A DNA stretch of 43,812 bases from JACNIZ01 sp964344765 (GCA_964344765.1 CAYFOM010000039.1:1-43812); one strand, 5' to 3'; positions 1 to 9,372 are shown, counted from the stretch's first letter. Notes: generated by a model from the sequence alone, not told the origin. Made by a program: numbers and translations.

Positions 1-51
1 TGGAAGGCATTTGATGAGTCTGCTGCTTTTTACAGAAAAGATGTTGCTTGA
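1..51 (+). CDS. 3' fragment of a gene of unknown function (left copy)
   Basis: From the first base the plus strand reads 16 codons (WKAFDESAAFYRKDVA) and then TGA at 49-51. The same fragment is read on the minus strand at the other window end, where an ABM-like gene follows it. The composition (aromatic, acidic, FYRKD) looks like the C-terminus of a small soluble protein. Too little is present to name a family. The fragment lies entirely in the terminal inverted repeat, so only one of the two copies may be in its true context. Confidence 0.35.
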   Translation, partial: WKAFDESAAFYRKDVA

Positions 52-53
52 TC
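1..53. repeat. Terminal inverted repeat, left copy (53 nt)
   Basis: Bases 1-53 are identical to the reverse complement of 43760-43812, and the match stops at base 54. The repeat sits exactly at both ends of the window and points inward. This is what an assembler leaves when a contig stops at a repeat node, but a real inverted repeat cannot be excluded. No transposase or phage gene is beside it. Confidence 0.9.
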
Positions 54-104
54 GTAATTGGAATCGTGGTTAGATTTTGTCAAGTTCATATGACAGGAAT
101 AGAC

Positions 105-674
105 CTATGGATTATAGCGGTCTAATTCCAAGACGATCTCAGCTATGCCAGTGTTCAACGATTTTTGACTCAATAGGAATTCGCTATCGCGGCGGATGTA
201 ATCGTTGGCGGTGATGGAATAGTGGATGTGCGGCGGCACCATTTCGCCGCTGTCATCGGCGTAGCCACCGGGTCGAATGGTAGTGACTTGGAAGCGGCCG
301 TCGGCGTCGGTTTTGACGTAAGCGAATAAGCGCGGATTCCATTTTGAATTCTCGTCGAAGTACTTGCCGGATGCGTCGGCGTGGATGATTTCGACCAGCG
401 CGTTGGCGATGGGTTCGCCGGTAGCCGCGTCTTGGATTTGCCCGAAAATGCCCAGCAACTTCCCGGGTTCATTTGCGGAATGCAGGCGGATGGGCCCGGT
501 TTTGGCGCGCTCGCGCAACAAGTCTCGAGCATTTTGCCGCGTGTCGGGGTCGGCGATCATCGCGGCGATTTCCGGATTGTCGGCATGGGACCGGCTACCC
601 GTGTGGAACGATTCGGGCGGCGGGCTGCAGCAGGCGCCGAGGGTGAGCAGGGAAACGATGAGTGGAAGTCGCAT
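105..674 (-). CDS. Secreted intradiol-dioxygenase-fold lipoprotein
   Basis: The protein has 189 residues when started at the ATG at 674, which begins a signal peptide (MRLPLIVSLLTLGACCS) with lipobox-like LGAC/GACC, so export and lipid anchoring are likely. After a linker, residues about 70-185 form a beta-sandwich like aromatic-ring intradiol dioxygenases: GQIQDAATGEPIANALVEI, then TDADGRF, then the PPHIHYSI segment with the paired histidines of that fold. Family members bind non-haem Fe(III) through two Tyr and two His. I see HIH but cannot confirm both tyrosines, so activity is uncertain; many secreted members have unknown substrates. The start overlaps the stop of the upstream small membrane protein gene (TAATG), suggesting coupled translation. 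The stop is TAG. Confidence 0.75.
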   Translation of the reverse strand: MRLPLIVSLLTLGACCSPPPESFHTGSRSHADNPEIAAMIADPDTRQNARDLLRERAKTGPIRLHSANEPGKLLGIFGQIQDAATGEPIANALVEIIHADASGKYFDENSKWNPRLFAYVKTDADGRFQVTTIRPGGYADDSGEMVPPHIHYSITANDYIRRDSEFLLSQKSLNTGIAEIVLELDRYNP

Positions 675-838
675 TAATTCGTCAGCGCAAAATAAACGAC
701 GTAGAACCACGAGAAGCAGCCGTGAATCATGGCCCACAGGATGTGCTTGTGCGTGGTGTAGGAAATCGCGATGGCCAGCGCGGTGCCGAAGGAAATGCCT
801 GAGCGCACAATTTCACGTTTGGATGAATGACTACCCAT
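674..838 (-). CDS. Small conserved membrane protein (54 aa)
   Basis: This short gene starts at the ATG at 838 behind a G-rich Shine-Dalgarno stretch (GGGG, spacing short) and encodes MGSHSSKREIVRSGISFGTA followed by a hydrophobic segment containing HKHILWAMIHGCFSWFYVVY. It is one, perhaps two, membrane spans rich in Trp, His and aromatic residues. Similar tiny proteins with an ILWAxIHGxxSWxYVxY signature occur in many bacteria without a known function. Its TAA overlaps the next ATG by one base, so it is probably the first gene of a two-gene operon with the dioxygenase-like lipoprotein. It is divergent from the metallophosphoesterase at 899; the roughly 60-base gap must hold both promoters. 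Confidence 0.75.
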   Translation of the reverse strand: MGSHSSKREIVRSGISFGTALAIAISYTTHKHILWAMIHGCFSWFYVVYFALTN

Positions 839-898
839 ATCCCCACTTTACTGTGATTTGCCGACGGCGGATTTCGGTTAGGCAGGTAGATTGGTTGC

Positions 899-1807
899 AT
901 GGGTTGGTCCATCCTCCTCCTGTCGCTGCTCGCTCAAGCCACGCCGCAACCCGCCGCCCCCGAGCAAACACCCGAAGTCACTTTTTTGGTGGCTTCCGAT
1001 ACTCATTACGGCCAGGATCAATGGGCCAATAATGAATCGCTGAACAAGCAAGCCATTAACCGCATGAATGGTTTGGAAGGCACGCTTTGGCCGGCTGAAG
1101 CGGGTGGAGCCGTCGACGACATCCGCGGTGTGATTGTGCCGGGCGATTTGACCGATTCAGGTACGTCGTCGAATTTGTATGGCTATTGGTTTTTTGGCCA
1201 TGTGGATGGATTTGTCGATGATTACAAGGTCGCTGGTGGCAGCGGCAACGGCGTGGTTCGCTATCCGGTTTATGAGGGTTATGGCAATCACGACATTCAC
1301 AACACGGCGACTGGGGTTGTGAAAAGTGAAATTGCGTCGCGCAATTCGCAGCGACCGGATTTGGCGAATGTTTCGGCCAATGGATATCACTATTCCTTTG
1401 ATTGGGAAAACGTTCACTTTATTAATCTAAACGCTTATCCGGGTGGCGCCGGTGATGCCGAGTTCAGCTTGGACTTTTTGATTAGTGATTTAGCGATTGA
1501 AGTCGGCACCAGCGGCCGGCCGATTGTGATTTATCATCATTACGGTTTTGATCCATTTGGCCGCGATTGGTGGACGGCCGAGGAGAGACAGGACTATTTG
1601 GATGCGTTGGAAGGCTACAACGTGATTGCGATTTTCAGTGGCCACAACCACGCGACGGCGCGCTATCAGCGACGCAATATCCCTTGCTTCAACGCGCCCC
1701 GAGCTAAGGACCAGCGTTACTTGGCAGTGCGCATTTTCGCCGGCCAGCTGGTCGTCGCCGAACGCGTGGATGATAGTTGGGGTTCGGTTTGGATTGAGCG
1801 CTATTGA
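899..1807 (+). CDS. Secreted calcineurin-like metallophosphoesterase
   Basis: This 302-residue protein begins with a signal peptide (MGWSILLLSLLAQA) and carries the complete metallophosphoesterase signature in order: D34-x-H36 (SDTH), GD83 (PGDLTD), GNHD with N130 and H131, paired H213/H214 (IYHH) and GHNH with H249 and H251. These residues hold the dinuclear metal centre, so the enzyme should hydrolyse phosphomonoesters or phosphodiesters outside the cytoplasm; the substrate cannot be told from sequence. It is one of the few plus-strand genes. Its TGA overlaps by seven bases the 3' end of the convergent gene at 1801-2325. Confidence 0.9.
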   Translation: MGWSILLLSLLAQATPQPAAPEQTPEVTFLVASDTHYGQDQWANNESLNKQAINRMNGLEGTLWPAEAGGAVDDIRGVIVPGDLTDSGTSSNLYGYWFFGHVDGFVDDYKVAGGSGNGVVRYPVYEGYGNHDIHNTATGVVKSEIASRNSQRPDLANVSANGYHYSFDWENVHFINLNAYPGGAGDAEFSLDFLISDLAIEVGTSGRPIVIYHHYGFDPFGRDWWTAEERQDYLDALEGYNVIAIFSGHNHATARYQRRNIPCFNAPRAKDQRYLAVRIFAGQLVVAERVDDSWGSVWIERY

Positions 1808-2325
1808 GCCGACTCAAATTCGGCGAGGACAATTGCGGACCTGCGCTCGGAATTGGATTCGCTAAACCATGTGCTGACTCGGGTGGATGATTCTCCACCA
1901 GGTTGGTGGATGAGCATCCAAACGGATTGACCGGGCTCTAACTGGTAAGTGGACAATCCGGTACCGCACCAGTCCCAATTGCCTGCCTGCCAGGTTTCGC
2001 CGTCGAATATCTCTTGGAAAGCTTGCGGCGTGTATGAGGAATAACCGGGGTAGCTGAGAGTCGTGTCTCCAAGGTTGGCAACTTTGACGGCCAACCTATG
2101 CGTTTGTTTGTGGACGGCGGGCTTGGATATCCAAGGGATATTTATGAGGGGCGGGTCTTCGCTGCTCTGCCGTTCGTCCCAAGCGTTACTTGGAATTCCG
2201 TATGCGCCAGCGAAGGGTTTTTTCGACGAGGTTGTGGGCTGATCTGCTGTACCGCAACTCGATCCAATCCCGCTGATCCAGGCGCAGAGCAGCGCGGCAG
2301 TGGCGAAGGGAGTGAGTTTGGGCAT
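1801..2325 (-). CDS. Secreted hypothetical protein, probable lipoprotein
   Basis: The 174-residue protein has a short hydrophobic N-terminus ending in GIGSSC (Cys24), an imperfect lipobox. I do not recognise the family. The mature part has a proline- and serine-rich linker, then a beta-rich domain around residues 70-165 (VANLGDTTLSYPGYS; GNWDWCGTG; LEPGQSVWMLIHQP). The layout resembles small extracellular beta-sandwich domains but has no catalytic motif I can point to. It lies 7 bases downstream of the PLP enzyme gene at 2333-3481 and may share its transcript. Confidence 0.6.
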   Translation of the reverse strand: MPKLTPFATAALLCAWISGIGSSCGTADQPTTSSKKPFAGAYGIPSNAWDERQSSEDPPLINIPWISKPAVHKQTHRLAVKVANLGDTTLSYPGYSSYTPQAFQEIFDGETWQAGNWDWCGTGLSTYQLEPGQSVWMLIHQPGGESSTRVSTWFSESNSERRSAIVLAEFESAQ

Positions 2326-2332
2326 GGATGAG

Positions 2333-3481
2333 CTACCAATAATTTACCCGCTGCCAGGTTTGGTTAGGCGGGGCGCCGGACTTCAAGGAGTAATCGCCAT
2401 CGATGAGGTGGTAACGGTCGAACATGGCGGCGGTGGCACAGGCGTGATTGGGGAGTACGCGCAGCAAGGTGCCAATGGGGAATTGGTCCGGGTCGATTGC
2501 GTCGCCGTTGCGATGGGCGACGATTCCGTGTTCTTGATTGGTGCCGACGACGATGAGGTCTTGCAGCACCTCGCCGTTTGCATTGCACAGCAAACCGTAC
2601 CCCTGATCGATCTCCTGACTTGCTGTTCCGCGATCGCGCGACAACGCCATCCAACCGGCGTCGATCATCAGCCAATTTTTGCTGCGTTGGTGACCGATCA
2701 CCGAGGTCAACACCGAGATGGCGATGTCATCCGTGTTGCATACACCAAGGCCGGCCATGACCAAATCTTGAAACATGAATACGCCGGCGCGGACTTCGCT
2801 GACGCCGGTCAGGTCTTCGGCGAAGGTTGCGGTAGGTGTGGATCCTACGCTGACCACCGGGCAGGCGATTCCCGCTTCGCGAATGCGTTCGGCGGCGCGA
2901 ACTGCAGCGGCACGTTCTTGCTCGGCCATGGCGCGAAGTTGATCGTGACTGCAGCAGTCATAAGAACCGCCGGCGTGAGTGAGCACGCCACGCAGTTCGG
3001 TGCCGTCTTGCTGGTGCAAGGTATTTGCAATTTGTAGCAGCTGTGGATCGTCCGGCGCGATGCCGGCGCGGTGGTCATCGCAATCAATTTCGATGAAGGC
3101 CGGAATGGTGACGCTTAACTTCCGGGCGGCGGTGGCGACCAATTGAGCTTGTTCGTCGGAATCCAAAAGCACACTGACTTCTGCACCAGCTTGAATGAGC
3201 TTGGCAATGCGCGGGAGCTTGGAGGGCGAAATTCCAACGGCGTAAACCAAATCACGGATTCCGTTTTCAAGGTAATACTCCGCTTCCTTCATAGTCGAAA
3301 CGGTGATGCCGCCGGATTGCCCTACCAGCGCCATGCGCATCGCGTCGATGTTCTTCGCCGTCTTGCCATGCGGGCGCAAGTTGACGCCTAGCGCCGACAA
3401 ACGCTGATGCATCTGCGCAATGTTGCGCTTCAGTTTGTCGCGGTCCAGCAGCAAACACGGCGTATCAACGGAAGGTGTCAT
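2333..3481 (-). CDS. D-serine dehydratase / D-threonine aldolase family PLP enzyme
   Basis: This is a 382-residue fold-type III PLP enzyme (alanine-racemase-like barrel plus C-terminal beta domain). The PLP lysine is K40 in RPHGKT, the usual motif of the DSD1/D-threonine-aldolase family. Near the C-terminus PNHACATAAMFD gives H346-x-C348, the Zn(II) ligands of the D-serine dehydratase branch; D-threonine aldolases normally carry His-x-Asp there. The likely reaction is dehydration of D-serine to pyruvate and ammonia, or cleavage of a D-3-hydroxy amino acid. I start at the ATG at 3481, with GAGG just upstream; a TTG three bases earlier is in frame. The SnoaL-like gene lies directly upstream, 9 bases away. 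Confidence 0.85.
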   Translation of the reverse strand: MTPSVDTPCLLLDRDKLKRNIAQMHQRLSALGVNLRPHGKTAKNIDAMRMALVGQSGGITVSTMKEAEYYLENGIRDLVYAVGISPSKLPRIAKLIQAGAEVSVLLDSDEQAQLVATAARKLSVTIPAFIEIDCDDHRAGIAPDDPQLLQIANTLHQQDGTELRGVLTHAGGSYDCCSHDQLRAMAEQERAAAVRAAERIREAGIACPVVSVGSTPTATFAEDLTGVSEVRAGVFMFQDLVMAGLGVCNTDDIAISVLTSVIGHQRSKNWLMIDAGWMALSRDRGTASQEIDQGYGLLCNANGEVLQDLIVVGTNQEHGIVAHRNGDAIDPDQFPIGTLLRVLPNHACATAAMFDRYHLIDGDYSLKSGAPPNQTWQRVNYW

Positions 3482-3490
3482 CAACCTCGT

Positions 3491-3841
3491 TTAACTTTCC
3501 AATGCCTCGCGGTTGGTCACGCTGTCGTAGTACGCATTAACCTCGACGATCAATCCATCTTTGACAAAAACCCAATCGCAAGCTTCGACGTCGCCCGCCG
3601 GCGTGCGCACCACGTAAGTAATCGCTGCCCGACCATCGCCCTCAATCACATCTTTGATGTGAATACTATTCACACTCTTCTTCGACATCGGCTCGACCAC
3701 GCGCAAGTATTCCTGCGAACCCTCAAACCGACCAAACGGACTGGTGTGGACAAAATCCGGTGCCAAACGCAGCAGGTTCAGATCGCCACTATCCCAAGCC
3801 CGAAGCCAAGTCTTGGCCATTTCCGCAGGTGATTCGCTCAT
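3491..3841 (-). CDS. SnoaL/NTF2-like domain protein
   Basis: At 116 residues the protein has the size and pattern of a stand-alone NTF2-like cone: an N-terminal helix (AEMAKTWLRAWDSGDLNLL), a short FVHTSPFGRFEG turn typical of SnoaL-type proteins, and four beta strands ending in VKDGLIVEVNAYYD. Such proteins are either small polyketide-cyclase or isomerase-type enzymes or ligand-binding domains, and the substrate cannot be inferred here. It lies between the giant protease gene and the PLP enzyme gene on the same strand, 35 and 9 bases away, and may be co-transcribed with both. Confidence 0.8.
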   Translation of the reverse strand: MSESPAEMAKTWLRAWDSGDLNLLRLAPDFVHTSPFGRFEGSQEYLRVVEPMSKKSVNSIHIKDVIEGDGRAAITYVVRTPAGDVEACDWVFVKDGLIVEVNAYYDSVTNREALES

Positions 3842-3876
3842 GCAACCATCCTACGCGCGCGGCGTTCAATTCCCGA

Positions 3877-6800
3877 CTATAGCCCCGTCACATCATTCCA
3901 CGTGCGGCCGAGGCGGATTTCGTCGAGTTCGGCGAGCGACAGGCTGAAGAAAGCGCGATTGCCGCCGGCGTGCAGGAACAGTTGATCAAAGTTTCCGCTG
4001 GCATCGGCGGAACTCATCAGCGACCACTGATTGACACCGGATCCCACACCGTTCAACAGCGCGTCGTTGGCGTGCACAGCATCATGCGCACTGTTGTAGA
4101 ACTTCATCCACAACACGTCTTCATTCAAGCCGCTGGAATCGATGCGCACCACCACAAAGAAGGTGCGACCCGTGCTCGCAGCAAAACTTTCCGAACTGCC
4201 GACGGCACCGTTGATGCGCCAATTGCCATTCTCAACTCCAGCCAACACGGTGGCGCCGGTGGATGAATCGCGCAACCCGCACATCGCGGTGATTTCATCG
4301 TCGGTACCGTTCAAGCGCAAGGCAAACGACATGTAGTACGTCGCATCGCCTGCAAGGTCGACGTCAACTGCGGCGGTATCCAAATTACGCTGGCCTTCCA
4401 TCGGCAGATCATTGACCGCTTTGCGCTCGAAGTAACCGTTACTTTCAGTAAACGGAACATTCGCCGGGTAAGCGCCGAAACTGCCGGTGCGATGCTTGTA
4501 CCCATTGCCGGACGGCACATTCCAAACATCGCCAAAGCCGATGCCTCCCCCCAGTCCGTGCATGTGGTCACCGTCGGCGCCGTCGGCGAATCCTTCCATC
4601 ACGGTAGTGGTCCAAGGCAGTTCGGTGCGGAAACGCCACACCTTGCCCGGTACCGTATCGCCGTTGCCGTGCACCTCATCCACGCGCCAGAAGTACCAAG
4701 TCTTCGGCGTCAGGTTTTGCAGGTCAACAAAGTCATTGCTAATCCGACCCAGATGCTCGGCCGAGCCCGGAGTCGCGTCGCGCGCCGCATCGAAATCGGT
4801 GGCGAGGTAAACATCATGCTGCGGCACACCGCGACCGGCAGTCCAACTCAAACGCGGCGAGTTATCGACCATGGTGCGCGTATCAAACGGCGTTGGGCCG
4901 TGAGCCGCGCCACCGCTCAACAAGCCGGCAACTTGCCCGCCGTTCATCGCGTAGTTCCACACGCCGAATTCATCAATCAAGCCGCGATAGTACGAGCTTG
5001 AATAGGTCGACGCCGACGGCACCAAGTGCATTTCCGAAGCCGTCGCGTTAAAGCTTGCATCCCATGCGCCTAAGCGTTGGGCATCGGCAAAAACCTTCAA
5101 GCGACTGCCGTCGAAACTCGCGGTAATCATGCTCCACGAACCCACAGGCGGCACCCATCCGGTATCGATTCCACCAACGTGCAAGTTGCCGCCGATGAGT
5201 TCAAAGAACCGACCGCTGCCATCAGACGGATCGCCGAAACCAGCGATCATCGTGCCTTCTCCCAAACCCGCGGCGGGGTTGATGAACACATTCATCGTGA
5301 ACGGATCATTGGCCGCAACCGGCAACTTGTTCGCATCGATTTTGCTGACCGTAATTCGACCCAGCACATCCAAACAATCGCCATAAGGTCCGGCAACACG
5401 TTGGTAGCTGGCACCGGCGGTTTGTTGCGTGAACAACGACAGCTCCGCGCCGCCCAAATCATTCTGGAACGACGATGGGTCCTTCTCTACCACCTCCCAA
5501 CGCACATAGCGTGCCTGAATCGGCGAGAACGCCAACACCTGAGTGAACTTCTGGTTGCCGTGCACCCAATCAATCGAAATATCGGTCGGGCTAAAGGTGG
5601 CATTGTTGCTGAACCACAACCGCGTTTTGCCCAAACGATTGCGAATCGATCCGCGATCCAAGAAGCTTGCGCCTTTGAAATCGCGCGTCTGCTGATAATC
5701 CAACTCCACCCACGTGCCGTCGGACGGATTCGTCGTGCGCGCCACGCTAATCACCCCTTGGCCCGGCGACGCGTATTCGGACGAAACGAACTTATCGACC
5801 AAGTTATCGGCTTCCATCCCGGCTTTAGCGTTCGCCGCCAACGTCACCGTCGGCACCGGAAGTTCGGCCATTTCGCCGTCGTAAAGGAAGGCCATTTCTT
5901 TGCCGCCCAACGCATAGTTACCTGAACTTGGGCTGTACTGCTCGGTGACCTCCCAGCGCACATAACGACCGCTCACCATGCCGAAACCATATTCGACAAA
6001 GTCGCCGTAACTGTGGTGGTCGATTTGCACCATCGCGTCGCTGCTATCGAAGGTGTTGTCGCTCGAGAACCACAGCACCGAAGTTTTGATCCACTGCGAC
6101 GACGAATCCAAATCCAAGTGGCGGAAGCCGTGGAAGGTGGTATTGCTACCGAAATCAAACTCCAACCAGGTGCCGTCGGCAAAATCACGTGTGAAGTTGG
6201 AACTGATCACTCCTTGATTCGCCGAAGTGAATTCAGTCTGCGGATCGTTATCCCACAAGTTGCTACCCGGCGAACCCGGCGTCGCCAAACATGCCAACGA
6301 CGTGCTCGGGTCGGGGCGTTCGGCGTAAACCACCGGCTTCAAAATGGTGGCATCGTTGGATTGACCGGAGCTGTCGAGCAACGCCTCACCGCTGCCTTCT
6401 TCCATCTTCCACATGCCGGCCAGCAAGGGTTCGCGCACCGTAATCGTGGTAGGCGTCCAATGCTCGTTGCCATCGGCGTCGGCCGCGGCATACCAGAAGG
6501 TGTCGGTATACGGCCCCAAACGCGTGCGATCCGGTTGGTAAAGCACCAAGTCGCGACCGCCGGGCCCGGAACGTGGCAACACCGACGCGGTGCCGTTTGC
6601 TTCAGTCACTGGATCGACGGCGCCAACATAAATCGGTTCGATGTTGGCGTCGTAATCATTGGCAAGCACGTCCAAACCGTTGTCGTCGGCGGTGCTGGCG
6701 CTGAGCCAATCGGGGTCGGCGTATGGCCGAACCGGATCGGCGTAAGGCGGCTGCACCGGCAAGTTCAGCCATGACGCGCGCCACAGAATGATGTCGGTGG

Positions 6801-7863
6801 TGCCGGGTCCGTAAAGCAACCACGATCCGCACATTGCCGAACCGCCCCACGGCCAGCAATCGATATGACCGGCCCCCCAGTTGTGGCCGATTTCGTGGGC
6901 GATGATTCCCGGACTGTAACCACTATCCCAATACAAACCGGCGTAAGCCAATCCGCCGCCCAGCGTTCCTACCCAAGCCAACCCGGCAATGCCGTCGCCT
7001 TGGTAACCGTCAAGCGCAACCGCCGACTCACGTGGAATGTGACCTTGGTTGGCATCCCATTCGTTGCCGAATTCGCTGAGCAGTGCGCCGGCCGTGGTGC
7101 CGACGTAAAACGGCGATTGGCGGATGACGATTCCGGTCAACTCGTAAGTGACCAACGCATCGCGCGAACAGGTCAAATCGTTTTCGGCTAACTGATACTC
7201 AACACCTGCGGTCACACCGGCGACGGTTTGACTTTCGCGCAGCCAGTAATCGTAGGTGGCATCAAAGGCGATGCGCGATTTGCGCATGCTCCAATTCCAA
7301 GAGCTCGGTTGAATGCCTGCCTGCCCACCGGTCGGCGGCGGAGTGCTGGTGTTGCGACCGCCGGATCCGTGACCACCTGCAGCTGCATCACTCGGCAATC
7401 CATGCTTCTCGCCCACACCGCACATATGCACAGGCTCCAACGCCGCCGGTGCCAGTTGGTGCCATGCTCCGCCCATCGCTTCATCCGGCTTGATCCGCCA
7501 AATCGAATTGTCAGGCAACAAGATCGACGCCAGCAAACCGCGCGGCTCCAAACTCGCGGCTACCGATGCTCCGTTGAGTTGCACCTGCCCATTAGTCCCT
7601 GCGCCGCCATCCACCATGATGTGCTGCGGCGCGCGCACCGTGCCGAAGTACGTCCGCGATGGTGGTATTTGAGCGATTGCACCGTCAGTGTTTTCAAGTA
7701 TGAAATCTTCGGCCCGTAAAGAGCGCTTATACAAGTCCAAAGTCACCCATTCTCCATTCCAGCGTACCGAAGTCTGGAAATGGTCGGGCAGGGTTTGCGG
7801 GACGTCCAGCTGGATCGGTCCCTGTTGCGCGGCAGCCGCGAGGAGGAGCACGGAGAAGAGCAT
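3877..7863 (-). CDS. Giant secreted zinc metalloprotease with discoidin, LamG and FN3-like modules
   Basis: This 1328-residue secreted protein has a signal peptide (MLFSVLLLAAAA). The protease domain contains HEIGHNWGAGH at residues 323-333, the HExxHxxGxxH zinc motif of metzincins, with H323, H327 and H333 as ligands and E324 as catalyst. After it come a cadherin/Ig-like module (about 375-470), the opening of a LamG/concanavalin-type domain (LAGMWKMEEGSGEALLDSSG, from about 480), two discoidin (F5/8C)-like repeats (about 515-655 and 660-800, each ending YVRWEV), the rest of the LamG domain (about 825-985), an FN3-like module (about 1000-1090, HDVYLATDFDAA) and a final beta-rich domain. The architecture suggests an extracellular enzyme acting on glycosylated matrix. 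Such modular giants are common in Planctomycetota. Confidence 0.88.
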   Translation of the reverse strand: MLFSVLLLAAAAQQGPIQLDVPQTLPDHFQTSVRWNGEWVTLDLYKRSLRAEDFILENTDGAIAQIPPSRTYFGTVRAPQHIMVDGGAGTNGQVQLNGASVAASLEPRGLLASILLPDNSIWRIKPDEAMGGAWHQLAPAALEPVHMCGVGEKHGLPSDAAAGGHGSGGRNTSTPPPTGGQAGIQPSSWNWSMRKSRIAFDATYDYWLRESQTVAGVTAGVEYQLAENDLTCSRDALVTYELTGIVIRQSPFYVGTTAGALLSEFGNEWDANQGHIPRESAVALDGYQGDGIAGLAWVGTLGGGLAYAGLYWDSGYSPGIIAHEIGHNWGAGHIDCWPWGGSAMCGSWLLYGPGTTDIILWRASWLNLPVQPPYADPVRPYADPDWLSASTADDNGLDVLANDYDANIEPIYVGAVDPVTEANGTASVLPRSGPGGRDLVLYQPDRTRLGPYTDTFWYAAADADGNEHWTPTTITVREPLLAGMWKMEEGSGEALLDSSGQSNDATILKPVVYAERPDPSTSLACLATPGSPGSNLWDNDPQTEFTSANQGVISSNFTRDFADGTWLEFDFGSNTTFHGFRHLDLDSSSQWIKTSVLWFSSDNTFDSSDAMVQIDHHSYGDFVEYGFGMVSGRYVRWEVTEQYSPSSGNYALGGKEMAFLYDGEMAELPVPTVTLAANAKAGMEADNLVDKFVSSEYASPGQGVISVARTTNPSDGTWVELDYQQTRDFKGASFLDRGSIRNRLGKTRLWFSNNATFSPTDISIDWVHGNQKFTQVLAFSPIQARYVRWEVVEKDPSSFQNDLGGAELSLFTQQTAGASYQRVAGPYGDCLDVLGRITVSKIDANKLPVAANDPFTMNVFINPAAGLGEGTMIAGFGDPSDGSGRFFELIGGNLHVGGIDTGWVPPVGSWSMITASFDGSRLKVFADAQRLGAWDASFNATASEMHLVPSASTYSSSYYRGLIDEFGVWNYAMNGGQVAGLLSGGAAHGPTPFDTRTMVDNSPRLSWTAGRGVPQHDVYLATDFDAARDATPGSAEHLGRISNDFVDLQNLTPKTWYFWRVDEVHGNGDTVPGKVWRFRTELPWTTTVMEGFADGADGDHMHGLGGGIGFGDVWNVPSGNGYKHRTGSFGAYPANVPFTESNGYFERKAVNDLPMEGQRNLDTAAVDVDLAGDATYYMSFALRLNGTDDEITAMCGLRDSSTGATVLAGVENGNWRINGAVGSSESFAASTGRTFFVVVRIDSSGLNEDVLWMKFYNSAHDAVHANDALLNGVGSGVNQWSLMSSADASGNFDQLFLHAGGNRAFFSLSLAELDEIRLGRTWNDVTGL

Positions 7864-7887
7864 GCTCCAAGGATAAAGGAAATTGGA

Positions 7888-9372
7888 TTATTTGCCGTCT
7901 TCGCCCGGCCGCGCCCGCGAAGCCGCAGCACGCTTCTGCAGGCGGCGCTGCTTTTGAGCTTGATGGAGATTCAGCGGAAACACCTCTTCGACGTCCGTCA
8001 ATCCTTCAATCCCGATTAGGTTGATCGTGCTCGGTGCAAAGTTTGGTGGCGGCGCGCTGATCGCTTTATCCGCGCGGATATTCCAAAAAGTACCTCGCGC
8101 CCCACAGTTTTTTCCAAGCGCGGCTCCACCACCGCTATGCCAAGTACGATTGCCCGCCCCTACGTCGATGTTGGTGAATAAGTTCTCGTACGGCGCGCGC
8201 TTGTGATGATCGAATGCCAAGTCCACACCTTTGCCGTCCGCAAACACATTGCCGACGTGATTGGCGCTGAGCCCGAGGTCGTGAATGAACCGAGTTCTAA
8301 AATCAAAGTTGCAGAACAAGTTATCGCTACCGCCAAGAATGATCCCGTGGTGGCCACTATTGCGTCCGTGCGGTTCACGATCGGATTCAAAGACGACGTC
8401 GCGGATCGTGGAAAAACGAGCGCTAATGAACATGCCGCTGTCGCAGTTCTTAATGCGCAAATTTTGCGCCCAACAATCGACCACATTGCTCATCGCCAAC
8501 GCATTAAAACCTAATTCAGTGAAGTGACCTTGGTAGGGTTCAGCCGGGAATTCAAATCCCAAGTCTTCAATGCCGACATTGCGAACCGAAGCATCAAAGC
8601 CACAGACCACCGGCTGCCATTCCTCACGCACGTCACAACGCAAGGGCCTTTCGATAGAGATGGCGTTTTGCGAAACGTCAGTTAAGCGCGTGACCAGCGT
8701 CACCCGAGCTCCCTTGTGTTTGGAGATGTCCCCAGGGTCCCCGCTATACAAATGCTTGGTCAGCGATTTATCCGCGTCGTCTCGCAGAAGGATCTGCACC
8801 CATTGGCCGACCTTAAGCCCCTGGGTTTTAGAGACCTGCAGCCGTGTGTCGCCTCGTTTGGCAGGTGCGGTTATTCCAGTGACCACCGGCGTTTTAATAC
8901 TCCCTTTGATCCAAACTAACCCGCCCGACCAGGAATAATTGCTGGTTCTCTTGCCACTTGTAGTTGCGCCCCAGTTCGGGCGGATGTCGTTCAATGGCTT
9001 GGTGAAAACCAAAGTGGATCGATTAGGTCCGGAACCGCGCAGCACAATGTCCGACTTTTGAATTTCAATCAAACTACTGATTTTGTAACGTCCGGCCGGA
9101 ACAAAAATCGCACCGCGCTCGGTTGCTTGAATGGCATCCAAAAAAGCTTGAGTATCATCCGTTTCCCCATCGCCGACGGCACCGAAATCGCGCAAGTTTG
9201 CGGTCACGGGGACCATTGGAATTTCCGACTCACCCGCTTGATAACCAGCGTAAGAAAAATCGGGAAGATTGGAATATGGACTCCACCTTTCACCGGCTTC
9301 GCCCCAAAGCTCGGAAACCGCCGGAGCTTGTTGGCAGGCGGCCCAAACGCTTAGCAAAAGAGCTGTGATCAT
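7888..9372 (-). CDS. Secreted right-handed beta-helix (pectate-lyase-like) protein
   Basis: Started at the ATG at 9372 the protein has 494 residues and a signal peptide (MITALLLSVWAACQQ), possibly a lipoprotein (WAAC). The segment NLRDFGAVGDGETDDTQAF is the standard entry of the pectate-lyase superfamily 3 beta-helix (glycosyl hydrolase 28 relatives, phage tailspikes). Later stretches (DIVLRGSG, NRSTLVF, repeated short beta turns) fit the coil repeats. The C-terminal 40 residues are basic and low in complexity. It probably binds or cleaves a polysaccharide at the surface; no catalytic residues can be assigned by eye. The frame stays open for another 108 codons upstream, but that part lies over the GFA-family gene in another frame and has non-protein-like composition, so I exclude it. 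It is 24 bases upstream of the protease gene. Confidence 0.8.
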   Translation of the reverse strand: MITALLLSVWAACQQAPAVSELWGEAGERWSPYSNLPDFSYAGYQAGESEIPMVPVTANLRDFGAVGDGETDDTQAFLDAIQATERGAIFVPAGRYKISSLIEIQKSDIVLRGSGPNRSTLVFTKPLNDIRPNWGATTSGKRTSNYSWSGGLVWIKGSIKTPVVTGITAPAKRGDTRLQVSKTQGLKVGQWVQILLRDDADKSLTKHLYSGDPGDISKHKGARVTLVTRLTDVSQNAISIERPLRCDVREEWQPVVCGFDASVRNVGIEDLGFEFPAEPYQGHFTELGFNALAMSNVVDCWAQNLRIKNCDSGMFISARFSTIRDVVFESDREPHGRNSGHHGIILGGSDNLFCNFDFRTRFIHDLGLSANHVGNVFADGKGVDLAFDHHKRAPYENLFTNIDVGAGNRTWHSGGGAALGKNCGARGTFWNIRADKAISAPPPNFAPSTINLIGIEGLTDVEEVFPLNLHQAQKQRRLQKRAAASRARPGEDGK

